Shown: positions 7,851-15,383 of the stretch, one piece after another
Layout of the letters: the number at the start of each line of letters is the position of its first letter
Numbering within the stretch: the first letter of the stretch is position 1
Source of the DNA: CAZRNB01 sp964601355
GTDB lineage: Bacteria > Planctomycetota > Phycisphaerae > Sedimentisphaerales > Anaerobacaceae
DNA: 18,266 nt
Assembly: GCA_964601355.1 (NCBI GenBank)
Contig: CAZRNB010000058.1
Span: forward strand, 1 to 18,266
Reading direction: 5' to 3'
Position numbers and translations under genes: made by a program
Notes under the pieces: generated by a model
Told to the model about the DNA's origin: nothing
The model's database searches: none
The model's input: the letters and a program-made list of their open reading frames with translations, nothing else

Positions 7851-9273
7851 TGCTTATTGCACTACTAACCGCCAAAGGCAGCTCAAAGCCAAACGTGCTT
7901 CCAGCGCCGGGCTCGCTTATAACGAATATCCGGCCATTGTGAACCTTTTCGATTATTTGTTTAACCAAATGAAGCCCCAGGCCCGTCCCTTTGGCCTGAT
8001 TGTTGTTAGCCTTAACTCTGTAAAATTTGTCGAATACATGTCCGATTTCATCTTTTGGAATTCCGACGCCTGTATCAGTCACTGTCACTTGTGCTGTACC
8101 TGCCGTTTCATTGACTATGGTATCAATCCTGACCGAACCACCACGAGGCGTATATTTAACCGCGTTGCTGAGCAGATTAACGACAACCTGAGAAATCATA
8201 TCCTTGTCGGCATAAACTACATCGTGAATGATCGGCGTGTGTGTAATAATCTCAATATTCTTTTCCTCAGCATAGTTTCTGATCATTTGCAATTGCTCTT
8301 CTATTATCATTGTCAGGCTGACGGGCTTTTTTTCTATCTTTGTCAGACCGGATTCTATGCGGGAAATATTCAGGATATCTTCAATCAATCGATTCAGTCT
8401 TTTCGCCTGATTTTGTATAACAGAATACATTTGCTTTCTTGTCTGCTCATCACTGGCTTCGCCGTCATCGAGCATCTCAGAATAGGCCATGATAGATGCA
8501 AGAGGCGTTTTTAATTCGTGCGACACGTGACTTACGAAATCATTTTTCATTCTTTGAATTTCTTTTTCCTTCGTGACATCGTGCAGAACTCCAACAACTC
8601 CGCAGACCTGCTGACTGTTATCATAAACACATGAAACGATGCAATCGAAAACCTTCTGTCTTTCATCCTGAAGCAATTCAATTTCACGCCTGGTAGCTTC
8701 AACTTTACTGTGCCTGCTTTGGAGCAGAAAATCCGTAAATTCACGTTTATCAGGAGCTATTAGAGAGTCTATGGGCTTGTACTGGGAATTTGCGAAGTCA
8801 AAATCGAAAAGTTTTCCTGCGGCCTCATTTGCCATCAATAACCTGTCAAACTCATCAATGACAATTACCGCATCGTGAAGGCTGTAAATAATGGCCTCGA
8901 TGTTTCCTTTTTGTCTTCGCGACAGCTGAACCTGGATTTGCAGCTCCTTGACCTGCTCTTTGAGCTGCTCTACTAACTTGGAGGAATTTTCAATGCGGTT
9001 AATAAGTGATTCTCGATACTGGATACTCGATACTCGTCGAATATCAAGTTCCTGCCACTTATCCTGGAGCAATTTGGCTATGGATGTGATTGTACGAGAT
9101 TGTTTTAGCCAAAACCAGCTAAGCCAAACCACACCCACGGCCCCGACGCAATATGCGACGACGCACACCCAGCCCAGCGCCGGGCGAGGCTGCCATTGGG
9201 CAAGACCTGCAGCAAACAGGCTGCCCGCTACAATAGCTGTTACTATCACGTATATGTTTCTTCCAAGTTTCAA
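7840..9273 (-). CDS. Membrane-bound PAS sensor histidine kinase
   Basis: The 477-residue protein has two N-terminal membrane helices (about 7-25 and 33-55) with a very short periplasmic loop. A linker/coiled coil (60-125), a PAS domain (about 125-235), HisKA with H252 (SHELKTP) and an ATP-binding domain with N370, DTGVGIP (400-406) and GTGLGL (429-434) follow. It should autophosphorylate H252 and pass phosphate to a receiver, most simply the one encoded next. Residues 77-92 (LDIRRVSSIQYRESLI) are a translated family B repeat in the linker ahead of the coiled coil. The start is TTG 9273, chosen because it gives a complete first helix and has AGGAG 10 nt upstream. The stop lies in a family A repeat. 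Confidence 0.93.
   Translation of the reverse strand: MKLGRNIYVIVTAIVAGSLFAAGLAQWQPRPALGWVCVVAYCVGAVGVVWLSWFWLKQSRTITSIAKLLQDKWQELDIRRVSSIQYRESLINRIENSSKLVEQLKEQVKELQIQVQLSRRQKGNIEAIIYSLHDAVIVIDEFDRLLMANEAAGKLFDFDFANSQYKPIDSLIAPDKREFTDFLLQSRHSKVEATRREIELLQDERQKVFDCIVSCVYDNSQQVCGVVGVLHDVTKEKEIQRMKNDFVSHVSHELKTPLASIMAYSEMLDDGEASDEQTRKQMYSVIQNQAKRLNRLIEDILNISRIESGLTKIEKKPVSLTMIIEEQLQMIRNYAEEKNIEIITHTPIIHDVVYADKDMISQVVVNLLSNAVKYTPRGGSVRIDTIVNETAGTAQVTVTDTGVGIPKDEIGHVFDKFYRVKANNNQAKGTGLGLHLVKQIIEKVHNGRIFVISEPGAGSTFGFELPLAVSSAISNEF
9008..9045 (-). repeat. Family B repeat inside the histidine kinase
   Basis: This CTCGATACTGGATACTCGA-type element is read in frame in the kinase linker. It is inverted relative to the copy at 9286-9342: its reverse complement matches TCGACGAGCATCGAGTATCC and the following bases there with few differences. 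Confidence 0.75.
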
Positions 9274-9285
9274 ATCAAAACCGCT

Positions 9286-9342
9286 CCTCGATTCTCGATT
9301 CTCGATTCTCGACGAGCATCGAGTATCCAGTATCGAGCATCA
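9286..9342. repeat. Family B repeat at the secretin-kinase junction
   Basis: Three tandem GATTCTC units are followed by GACGAGCATCGAGTATCCAG. The element occupies nearly the whole gap between the secretin stop and the kinase start. The AGGAG in front of the kinase TTG start lies at its edge. Confidence 0.75.
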
Positions 9343-9358
9343 ATCATTGCAAAATCAT

Positions 9359-11239
9359 TTACCGTCTCCGCCACTTTGGGGCTTCTTTCCGGTCCATAGA
9401 TTCCAATATAATCCTCTCCATCTTTTTCGCATCATCAGGACTAACTTCGGCGATAATCTTTTCCTTCAGCCGAACTGCCTCCAGATACGTTGGACGGAAC
9501 TTAAGAGCTACTACCAGCTCTCGCATCGCAGATTCGTTGTCACCCTGGAGATAGAATTTGACGGCCTTTGCATAAGAATCCTGGGCCCGTCTTGCTCTAT
9601 CTATCCATTGCATTTCATCCTTGGCAGCAGAGCGTTTACGGCTAATGTCTTCAGCTCTTGCCAGTCCCTCGGTCTGTGACGGCTCTTCTATAATGTGAGG
9701 CGTAAGCATCACAATGACTTCTTCTCGTTTTGACTTGTCAACTGTGCTTCTGAAAGCCCCACCTACAACCGGCAAGTCGCCCAGCAGCGGGACCTGATGG
9801 CGTGTTGTATCAATGGTGTCCCTAAATAAACCTCCGATAACAATGGTCTGACCATCTTTGACCATTATGTTGGTCGCTACCTCCGTTGAAGTTTCTGTAG
9901 GAAGGCCGCCTGATACACTTCCATCACTATCCTTGGGATGGATATCCATACGGATGTAGCCATTGCTACCTATGTATGGTCTGAACGAAAGTTTGGTTCC
10001 GGTTTCCAGAAAGCTCACCTGCGAAGTTGAAGCTCCTCCTTCTGATACCGTTGTTTGAGAGTTATATCCATACTTTTTACCAATATACACCTGTCCAAGC
10101 TGTTTATTGACCGCCAGAATCTTGGGATTTGCAAGAACTGTAAGGTCCGTTACCGACTCTAATGCTCGTATAAGCACAGCCACGTGGTCATTTGTTACAC
10201 CAATGTTCAGGCCATCACCGATAGTGCCCTTTTCGGTCACCGCTTTAGAGGCAAAGCCATACGCTGATATACCATCAGAAACTCCCTTGCCAACATTGAG
10301 AATCGTATCGATGGTAACGCCATTCAAGGAGTTCCAATCTATCCCGAACGCTGTCTGTTCGCTCAAAGTGGCACTTAGAATCGTCGCCTCAACCAAAACC
10401 TGTTTGGGTCGAACATCAAGCTCTGTAAGCAGTTTTTCCACCTTGGCTATGTTCTCAGGGTAATCGAGGACAACAATGGTATCATTCAAGGCCATTGCGT
10501 CACCGCCGCCGGAACCGGCACTTATAGATTCACCAGTAGGCATAATTTTCTCCGGTGGTGAACTACCTTGAATGCTCCCAGCGCCACTTAGTGTCGGAGC
10601 GAGAAGCTTCAGAACCTCAGCGGAACTTATGTAATAAAGCGTAAATACCTTAGTCATCATACGCTCCGGAGCTTCTCTGATCTTTTTGTATTCTTCTTCA
10701 GAATAGACTTTTATGAAATTGCCTTGCTGCTCATACTTAAAGCCGTGCCCCAGAATCGCATCCAGGGCTTCATCAAATGTCACGCCATAGAGATTAGTGA
10801 CGGTAATCAGGCCGTCCACTTTCGTCGAAGGCACAATGTTTTTCTGATAGCGAGCGGACAGAAACGCAAGTGCATCCCGAATGCCCCAGTCCTTTTTAAA
10901 AGAAATCGACTGAATTTTGGCGCCTGTGCTGGCATCTTCGGGCACCGGTACCCCTAAGGGGGTATCAACCGGCTTCGTATCCAAGCTATTTACATCGGCG
11001 CTGCCCCCCGCCGTTTTGCTTCGCAAAAGCGAAGCAGCGGGGGTCTGGCTGGAATCAGCCGCTGTCTTATGCTCCGCCGCGACAGCTACCGAGTCAACGC
11101 TTTGACTAAGGTAAGCCTCAATCGAGTCCCGTTCAACTCCACCCACTGCCATTGCTCCCATAATAGCCAGCACAAAAGCGTACATAATCAGACTCTTCAA
11201 CATTTTGATTTTGTCGCTTGATTTATTTTTGTAACGCAT
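9359..11239 (-). CDS. Secretin (PilQ/GspD-type outer-membrane channel)
   Basis: The 626-residue protein begins with a signal-like hydrophobic segment (about 13-34). After a low-complexity linker come an N0/STN-like domain (about 110-180), one NolW/N1 domain (195-275) and the secretin domain (280-535), which has VLVEATILSATLSEQ, the conserved VPLLGDLPVVGGAF motif and LTPHIIEEP. A helical tail with a TPR-like repeat (about 553-600) follows, unlike the usual S-domain. It has fewer periplasmic N domains than a typical GspD. It should form the outer-membrane gate that contacts the PilP/GspC-like protein encoded just before it. Residues about 66-79 derive from a hairpin repeat in the linker. ATG 11239 has a good ribosome binding site. 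Confidence 0.93.
   Translation of the reverse strand: MRYKNKSSDKIKMLKSLIMYAFVLAIMGAMAVGGVERDSIEAYLSQSVDSVAVAAEHKTAADSSQTPAASLLRSKTAGGSADVNSLDTKPVDTPLGVPVPEDASTGAKIQSISFKKDWGIRDALAFLSARYQKNIVPSTKVDGLITVTNLYGVTFDEALDAILGHGFKYEQQGNFIKVYSEEEYKKIREAPERMMTKVFTLYYISSAEVLKLLAPTLSGAGSIQGSSPPEKIMPTGESISAGSGGGDAMALNDTIVVLDYPENIAKVEKLLTELDVRPKQVLVEATILSATLSEQTAFGIDWNSLNGVTIDTILNVGKGVSDGISAYGFASKAVTEKGTIGDGLNIGVTNDHVAVLIRALESVTDLTVLANPKILAVNKQLGQVYIGKKYGYNSQTTVSEGGASTSQVSFLETGTKLSFRPYIGSNGYIRMDIHPKDSDGSVSGGLPTETSTEVATNIMVKDGQTIVIGGLFRDTIDTTRHQVPLLGDLPVVGGAFRSTVDKSKREEVIVMLTPHIIEEPSQTEGLARAEDISRKRSAAKDEMQWIDRARRAQDSYAKAVKFYLQGDNESAMRELVVALKFRPTYLEAVRLKEKIIAEVSPDDAKKMERIILESMDRKEAPKWRRR
10950..10969 (-). 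repeat. Small hairpin in the secretin linker
   Basis: GGTACCCCTAAGGGGGTATC is a short palindrome encoding part of DTPLGVPVP, a second palindromic insertion-like unit in the disordered linker before the N0 domain. Confidence 0.4.
11004..11043 (-). repeat. Strong hairpin repeat in the secretin coding sequence
   Basis: Arms CCCCCGC...TGCTTCGC and GCGAAGCA...GCGGGGG fold around a four-base A loop. The element is read in frame in the linker between the signal peptide and the N0 domain, the region most tolerant of extra residues. Confidence 0.65.
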
Positions 11240-11246
11240 GATTCAA

Positions 11247-11251
11247 CTCCC
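11247..11251 (-). promoter_or_regulatory. Ribosome binding site of the secretin gene
   Basis: GGGAG on the minus strand lies 7 nt before ATG 11239 and decides the start. Confidence 0.7.
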
Positions 11252-11292
11252 GTCCTCGCAATGAGGACCAAGCCAGCGGACAGCAGACATTC

Positions 11293-11394
11293 TGAACGCT
11301 AAACGCTGTACGCTGAACGCTAATCCCAATCCCTGAACCCCGAACCCTGATCCCTCAATTTTGATATTTGATTTTTGATTTTTGATTTTTCAAA
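11293..11394. repeat. Composite low-complexity repeats between the PilP-like gene and the secretin
   Basis: The first part (11293-11352) is a stutter of GAACGCT/AACGCTGTACGCT followed by CCCTGAACCCCGAACCCTGA. The second part (11358-11394) is a tandem of TTTGATTT units. Together they fill most of the 157-nt gap. The AT part resembles the right arm of the 1018-1117 element. Confidence 0.6.
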
Positions 11395-11396
11395 TT

Positions 11397-11987
11397 CTAC
11401 CCTTCTGACACAAGCTTCAACTCTATTTCTACTCCTTCACATCTTATAAACACGAGATTTTTCTCAATTCGAGATACTTCACACTCATAATTGTCATTTC
11501 CATCGCTTATGACAAATTTATCCCCTATGGACAATAATCTGCCATTGATAAAGGCTCGCGGATTTCCACCCAGCTCTATAGCCTCCAAATTCAGTCCCGC
11601 CTGCATTAGCCGTGACTGCACATTCATTGAGTCTCGATCAATACCTGCTCTCTTGCCGCCGGCGGAGCGTTCACCCCCCGGCATAAAGTCTATCCAGCCG
11701 TTCGGATCAAAAAAGTCCCTGGCGATTACATCATTACGACCCTGAATTTGCGGTAACTCGATATAAGTTATTTTTACCTGTGGGCCTTCCTGCTCTTTCA
11801 CGCCCTCTTGATTAGCCGTTAAAGCCGCTTGCGCTGCTTCCGGAGCTTTCTGGGCAAATATTCTGACCCACATAAGAACCATCAATGCAATCAGGCACAG
11901 AGCAAAAATGGTTTTTTTCTTCTCTGCAGCCAGTCGATTAAAAATGTTATTAGTCCTGTTCTCAGCGTTATTGGTATTCTGCTTCAT
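11397..11987 (-). CDS. PilP/GspC-like periplasmic linker protein
   Basis: This 196-residue protein has a cytoplasmic N-terminus, one membrane helix (about 25-44), a flexible region, and a C-terminal beta-rich domain (about 130-196) with the GspC-HR/PilP pattern NPRAFINGRLLSIGDKF followed by EVSRIEKNLVFIRCEGVEIEL. Such proteins connect the inner-membrane PilMNO platform to the secretin. There is no lipobox, unlike classical PilP, so topologically it is closer to GspC. It overlaps pilO by 4 nt and precedes the secretin, the order seen in pilMNOPQ operons. The role is assigned from the domain shape plus position. Confidence 0.75.
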   Translation of the reverse strand: MKQNTNNAENRTNNIFNRLAAEKKKTIFALCLIALMVLMWVRIFAQKAPEAAQAALTANQEGVKEQEGPQVKITYIELPQIQGRNDVIARDFFDPNGWIDFMPGGERSAGGKRAGIDRDSMNVQSRLMQAGLNLEAIELGGNPRAFINGRLLSIGDKFVISDGNDNYECEVSRIEKNLVFIRCEGVEIELKLVSEG

Positions 11988-12610
11988 ATCTTTCCAGATC
12001 CATCCAATCCGCCTGATGCAGGTTCGAATAAGTCTATACCTTCGGCCTGCTCGGATTGACCTTTGTCACGCTCAACTTTCGATCGATAATAGATAACCAC
12101 CCTTGTTTCCATACCGACTCCGCCGCTGAAACCGCTGTCATTTATGAGCTTAATCCGCTCGACGCGCACCAGCCTGTCCAGCGTTTGCAGACGCTTATAG
12201 AATTTGAAAATTTGTGATAACTTTCCTTTACACTGCAGGTTTATCGGTATGCAGCCCAAATCATCGGCCTTCATTTCACTTTGTGGAGCAACGACCTGCT
12301 CTCTAAGTCTGTTCTCCGTCATCAAATCAGCCAATTGCTGCAAAAACACACCCAAGGCCCTTTCCCCGGGGACATTTCCCTCAAAGTTCGAGGCCATCTG
12401 CCGCAGCTTTTGTAATTGTTCAGTCAGCAAAGGCAATTGTCTGCTGCCTGTTGTACCTTTATCAATCGCCAGGACCAGCGCAGCCTTTGTCTGCTTTATA
12501 GCCTTCATGGTTTTACGCAAAGGCAGACATCCGAACCAGACAAAATCCACTACCAGCATAACAGCTACAACACAAATAAGAACCTGTTGTTTTTTCCGAA
12601 ATAACAGCAT
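11984..12610 (-). CDS. pilO: Inner-membrane alignment protein PilO
   Basis: The 208-residue protein has a short cytoplasmic start, a membrane helix (about 9-30), a coiled-coil segment (about 33-75) and a ferredoxin-like periplasmic domain (about 80-180), the PilO/GspM plan. It includes the segment KLSQIFKFYKRLQTLDRLVRV, typical of PilO. PilO pairs with PilN and binds the PilP-type protein. It starts 68 nt after pilN, in a gap holding a family A repeat, and its stop overlaps the next gene by 4 nt. The C-terminal ~25 residues are acidic and Gly-rich and look unstructured. Confidence 0.85.
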   Translation of the reverse strand: MLLFRKKQQVLICVVAVMLVVDFVWFGCLPLRKTMKAIKQTKAALVLAIDKGTTGSRQLPLLTEQLQKLRQMASNFEGNVPGERALGVFLQQLADLMTENRLREQVVAPQSEMKADDLGCIPINLQCKGKLSQIFKFYKRLQTLDRLVRVERIKLINDSGFSGGVGMETRVVIYYRSKVERDKGQSEQAEGIDLFEPASGGLDGSGKI

Positions 12611-12641
12611 TATATATTCACCGTTCTAAGTTCAGAATTAT

Positions 12642-12680
12642 TGGTTCGTAGTTCGTCGATGAACACCGAACACTGAACTC
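12642..12680. repeat. Family A repeat at the pilN-pilO junction
   Basis: GTTCGTAGTTCGTCGATGAA followed by CACCGAACACTGAACTC lies in the 68-nt gap between pilN and pilO and ends at the pilN stop region. Confidence 0.65.
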
Positions 12681-13404
12681 AATACTTTTCCTGCTGATAA
12701 TTTGCCAGGTAGCAGCTTATCTCAAACTCGCTTACCTGAAGCCCGCCCCCTGCTGGAAAGTTCTTAGTTCGTTGTTCATTGTTAATCGATGAACGATGAA
12801 CTATGAGCTCATTCATCTCTCTATTTCGCGAGATTGAGGGATAGACCTGACAAAAATATGGCGAATCTTCAAGCTTACACACCAAAGCAGCGACATTACC
12901 GGCATCCGCCGCTACGCCGCTTAACAGCACTTTGAACCTGACGTTACCAAGCGGCAGCTCCCGCAGCCTGTCCGGCTCGCCCCCGACAACTCTGACGGCC
13001 GAAGCGCCGCCTGATTTGTACTGCTGCTTGTCTAAGAATTTCTCACTAATAAATTCCACTTTGCTGAGCACTATATTTTCATCAATCAAAAAACTCATCT
13101 CAGCCAAAACATTGGCCACATCAATTCTCGAGCCGATTTCTCCAATGATATGTGTTTTCTTCTGCAAATCCGCCAGCTCGTTTTTAATCTTTGTGAACTC
13201 TTTAGAAGCAATTTGTGCTTTTGACTGCTCAGATGCCATTTGAGCAAGTTTTGCCGCGGCATTTGAAACGGAATGTAGAGAAACAAAATTCCAGACCAGC
13301 ATCACACCAAACACACAAGCCAGGGCTATGTATTGAGTGCTGTAGCTAAACCGCCGACGTCTGCCGCTTTTATACCAATTTGGAAGAAAATCAATTTCTT
13401 TCAT
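12679..13404 (-). CDS. pilN: Inner-membrane protein PilN (fimbrial assembly)
   Basis: The protein has 241 residues from ATG 13404, preferred over TTG 13413. The N-terminal KEIDFLPNWY is the conserved short peptide that docks into PilM. A membrane helix (about 24-45), coiled coil (50-88) and a ferredoxin-like periplasmic domain follow. Residues 199-214 (ELIVHRSSINNEQRTK) are a translated family A repeat inserted ahead of the last beta strand (LQVSEFEISCYLANY), so the domain is interrupted but continues in frame. It is preceded by pilM with a 75-nt gap that consists of the family C element. It forms a heterodimer with PilO in known systems. Confidence 0.9.
   Translation of the reverse strand: MKEIDFLPNWYKSGRRRRFSYSTQYIALACVFGVMLVWNFVSLHSVSNAAAKLAQMASEQSKAQIASKEFTKIKNELADLQKKTHIIGEIGSRIDVANVLAEMSFLIDENIVLSKVEFISEKFLDKQQYKSGGASAVRVVGGEPDRLRELPLGNVRFKVLLSGVAADAGNVAALVCKLEDSPYFCQVYPSISRNREMNELIVHRSSINNEQRTKNFPAGGGLQVSEFEISCYLANYQQEKY
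12762..12810 (-). repeat. Family A repeat inside pilN
   Basis: These 49 bases differ at one position from 7076-7124 in the HD-GYP gene. They have the same orientation relative to the gene and the same reading frame. The element encodes 16 residues near the end of the periplasmic domain. Confidence 0.88.
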
Positions 13405-13438
13405 AACAAACAACCATTACAAATCCCGTAATAAATGG

Positions 13439-13551
13439 CGAACCCTACGTAAAACGTGGGGCTAAATCCGCCGAAGGCGGATAAATATTTAGCCCCCAGT
13501 TTCATCGTCGAGATGTCTTACGGCACTGGGGGATTTTTCGCACGTTTTACG
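13439..13551 (-). repeat. Family C nested-hairpin element, copy 1 (pilM 3' end)
   Basis: Outer arms CGTAAAACGTG (13448-13458) and CACGTTTTACG (13541-13551) enclose two hairpins, TCCGCC/GGCGGA and CCCCCAGT/ACTGGGGG. Copy 2 at 15384-15482 is in the opposite orientation. Copy 1 has 21 extra bases (seven codons, AVRHLDD) in the loop of the CCCCCAGT hairpin. The element supplies the last 20 codons and the stop of pilM and fills the pilM-pilN gap. Confidence 0.85.
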
Positions 13552-14775
13552 CTGTGTCCATCCATTTTCCTGCATTTTGGATACGGCCACCTCACCTGTA
13601 ACTCCATTCCAGCCCTTGAGGCTAAGTCCTACAGCCACCGCCCATTCACAAGGCAAACCTCGCCTGTCACCATCAAGATTTATGTTTATCTTTTCAAACG
13701 GTAAATCAAAACCTTTCAAAGGCTGAGCCATATCAACTTCTATTCCCAATTGCTGCCTGAAAACATCGTGCAAAATGTTTTCGTACGCCTCGCCTCCGCT
13801 AAGAACCACCTTTTCCACGCGCTTGCCTCTAAATGTCACCGTATAATATCGCAGGCACAGCGATATCTCTTTAGCCAGCTCTTCGGCAACCTTGGATATC
13901 GAATCGAATATCACTCGCTGGGAAGAGACGTCGAGCCCGTCTCGAGATGGTTCGAGAGATTGTTCGTCATCTTCGGCCGCAATCTTTTCATTAACGTATA
14001 ACTGTGTTCCCGGCTGATTTTTCTCCTTCCGAAACCTGTTCCGCAGCATCTGCACTTCATTGATATCTACACCTAACCTCGCCGCTATCTCGCTATTAAA
14101 CCTGTCGCCGCCAACGGCTATTTGCTTAACAAAGCAAATTTCTCCGCCGCGACCCAGCACCACGGTAGTAAAACACCGGCCTATATCCAAAAAAATTACC
14201 GTTCGCTCTTTATCCTCCTGCCGCCTCAGACTCCTCTCGAAGCATCTGGCCAACGCACATGGGATAACATCTATCGCCACAGGCCGAAGCCCAGCATCTT
14301 CGAGCATCGCTATATGATCTTTTATTGTTTCGTTGTCCGCTGCAAATAATATCAGCTCATTCTTCAGCTCATCACCCTGCATAACGCTGCCGGCAAGTAT
14401 ATAGTTAATTGCATCCTTATCAGGGTCTAATCCAAAACGGTGAGAGGCTTCCCTCCGCAAAGCCTGCTCAACCTGTGCCGGCTCCATGTCCGCCAATCGC
14501 AGAGATGTTATTTTCACCATTTCATTGGGAAGACATGAGACAACATTTCTACCATGAAATCTGCCCTGCGCAAGCATCCGCTTTAACGCTGAGGTAATAA
14601 ATTTTCTTCTTTCTCCGCTGTCACTATTTAAATCGGAATCAACACGCACCTCATCCGCTGCAACTACGGCAAAGCGGTTGTCGCTAATTGCAAGCTGAAT
14701 CATCTTTATAGAATGATGGCCTATGTCCAATCCTATCGGACGCAAACTCCTGGATTTAAGGTTCCAGCTTATCAT
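13489..14775 (-). CDS. pilM: Cytoplasmic actin-like assembly protein PilM
   Basis: The 428-residue protein has the PilM actin-like fold: IGLDIGHHSIKMIQL (14-28), the region CLPNEMVKITSLRLADM, a second phosphate loop FLDIGRCFTTVVLG near 195, QIAVGGDRFNSEIA, and VVLSGGEAY near 330. PilM sits on the cytoplasmic face, binds the N-terminal peptide of PilN (here IDFLP) and links the platform to the ATPase. An insert around 255-275 is acidic (AAEDDEQSLEPS). The last 20 residues (RKTCEKSPSAVRHLDDETGG) are encoded by the family C repeat, so the native C-terminus was probably near SKMQENGWTQ. It starts 16 nt after the gspH stop. Confidence 0.92.
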   Translation of the reverse strand: MISWNLKSRSLRPIGLDIGHHSIKMIQLAISDNRFAVVAADEVRVDSDLNSDSGERRKFITSALKRMLAQGRFHGRNVVSCLPNEMVKITSLRLADMEPAQVEQALRREASHRFGLDPDKDAINYILAGSVMQGDELKNELILFAADNETIKDHIAMLEDAGLRPVAIDVIPCALARCFERSLRRQEDKERTVIFLDIGRCFTTVVLGRGGEICFVKQIAVGGDRFNSEIAARLGVDINEVQMLRNRFRKEKNQPGTQLYVNEKIAAEDDEQSLEPSRDGLDVSSQRVIFDSISKVAEELAKEISLCLRYYTVTFRGKRVEKVVLSGGEAYENILHDVFRQQLGIEVDMAQPLKGFDLPFEKININLDGDRRGLPCEWAVAVGLSLKGWNGVTGEVAVSKMQENGWTQRKTCEKSPSAVRHLDDETGG

Positions 14776-14791
14776 TTATTTCGTACCCTCG

Positions 14792-15319
14792 TCAGTCTGT
14801 AATCGTGATATACCCGGTAACAGGCTCAACATGAACCGTTTTTAAGAATCCACCTGCCTGCAAGGTGACGGTACCTTTGACAAGCAAAGCGCTGCCGGAC
14901 CCATTGAGCGGACTTCCGAGATAATCAAATTTGATTTCGTTGGTGCCGCCGAAAACAGCATCAACTATATCAACCTGACCCAGCCTGCTGTCGCTTGCAA
15001 AATTTATTACGTACCGGAAACCTTTTTTCACAGGATGCCATATTGTGTTATCATCCTGATCCTTTATGCTGTAGCTTTCTGAGTTTTTATCAAACACCAC
15101 TGAAAAATATTGTCCCCTGGTGATCGCCATACTCTTTGCGTACTCCAAGTCCGCGGCAATCATATTCGCAGCGGAGCGGATTTGCATAGAAGCAGCAGAA
15201 GACATCATCGGCACAGCGATCATCGCCGCTATTCCAATCAGCACAACCACAATCAAAATCTCAATAAGAGTAAAGCCATTGCACCCGCCTTTGGCGGGAA
15301 TTTCGAATTTACCGGTCAT
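14792..15319 (-). CDS. gspH: GspH/FimT-like pseudopilin
   Basis: The protein has 175 residues from ATG 15319. The leader MTGKFEIPAKGGCNG is followed by FTLIEILIVVVLIG with Glu at +5, the type III signal cut and methylated by prepilin peptidase. The body (about 40-175) resembles GspH/FimT: RSAANMIAADLEYAKSMAIT, then YSIKDQDDNTIW and a beta-rich C-terminus. It is a minor pseudopilin of the secretion pseudopilus or pilus tip. An upstream ATG at 15331 exists, but GGAGG lies inside that extension and points to 15319. The leader also holds a small hairpin (CCCGCC/GGCGGG, 15284-15298). It precedes pilM by 16 nt. Confidence 0.88.
   Translation of the reverse strand: MTGKFEIPAKGGCNGFTLIEILIVVVLIGIAAMIAVPMMSSAASMQIRSAANMIAADLEYAKSMAITRGQYFSVVFDKNSESYSIKDQDDNTIWHPVKKGFRYVINFASDSRLGQVDIVDAVFGGTNEIKFDYLGSPLNGSGSALLVKGTVTLQAGGFLKTVHVEPVTGYITITD
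15284..15298. repeat. Small hairpin in the gspH leader
   Basis: CCCGCCTTTGGCGGG encodes PAKGG just before the prepilin cleavage Gly. It resembles the TCCGCC/GGCGGA hairpin of family C. Confidence 0.5.
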
Positions 15320-15324
15320 TCCTG

Positions 15325-15329
15325 CCTCC
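15325..15329 (-). promoter_or_regulatory. Ribosome binding site of gspH
   Basis: GGAGG on the minus strand lies 5 nt before ATG 15319. It overlaps the codons of the longer frame and so favours the downstream start. Confidence 0.7.
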
Positions 15330-15383
15330 ATTACCTTTTATATTTCGGCCTTGTAAAGACGCATCTTTACCAACCATGCAGAA

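Noticed and set aside
7810..8514. 234-codon plus-strand open frame opposite the histidine kinase
   Set aside because: It lies fully antisense to HisKA/HATPase coding sequence with clear motifs, and its own translation shows no recognisable domain.
8948..9679. 243-codon plus-strand open frame across the kinase start and the secretin 3' end
   Set aside because: It runs antisense through two real genes and a repeat. The Ser/Leu-rich translation is typical of a shadow frame.
11358..11394. Possible CRISPR-like or regulatory tandem array of TTTGATTT
   Set aside because: The units are 7-8 bp, contiguous and degenerate, with no spacers. It is a low-complexity repeat.
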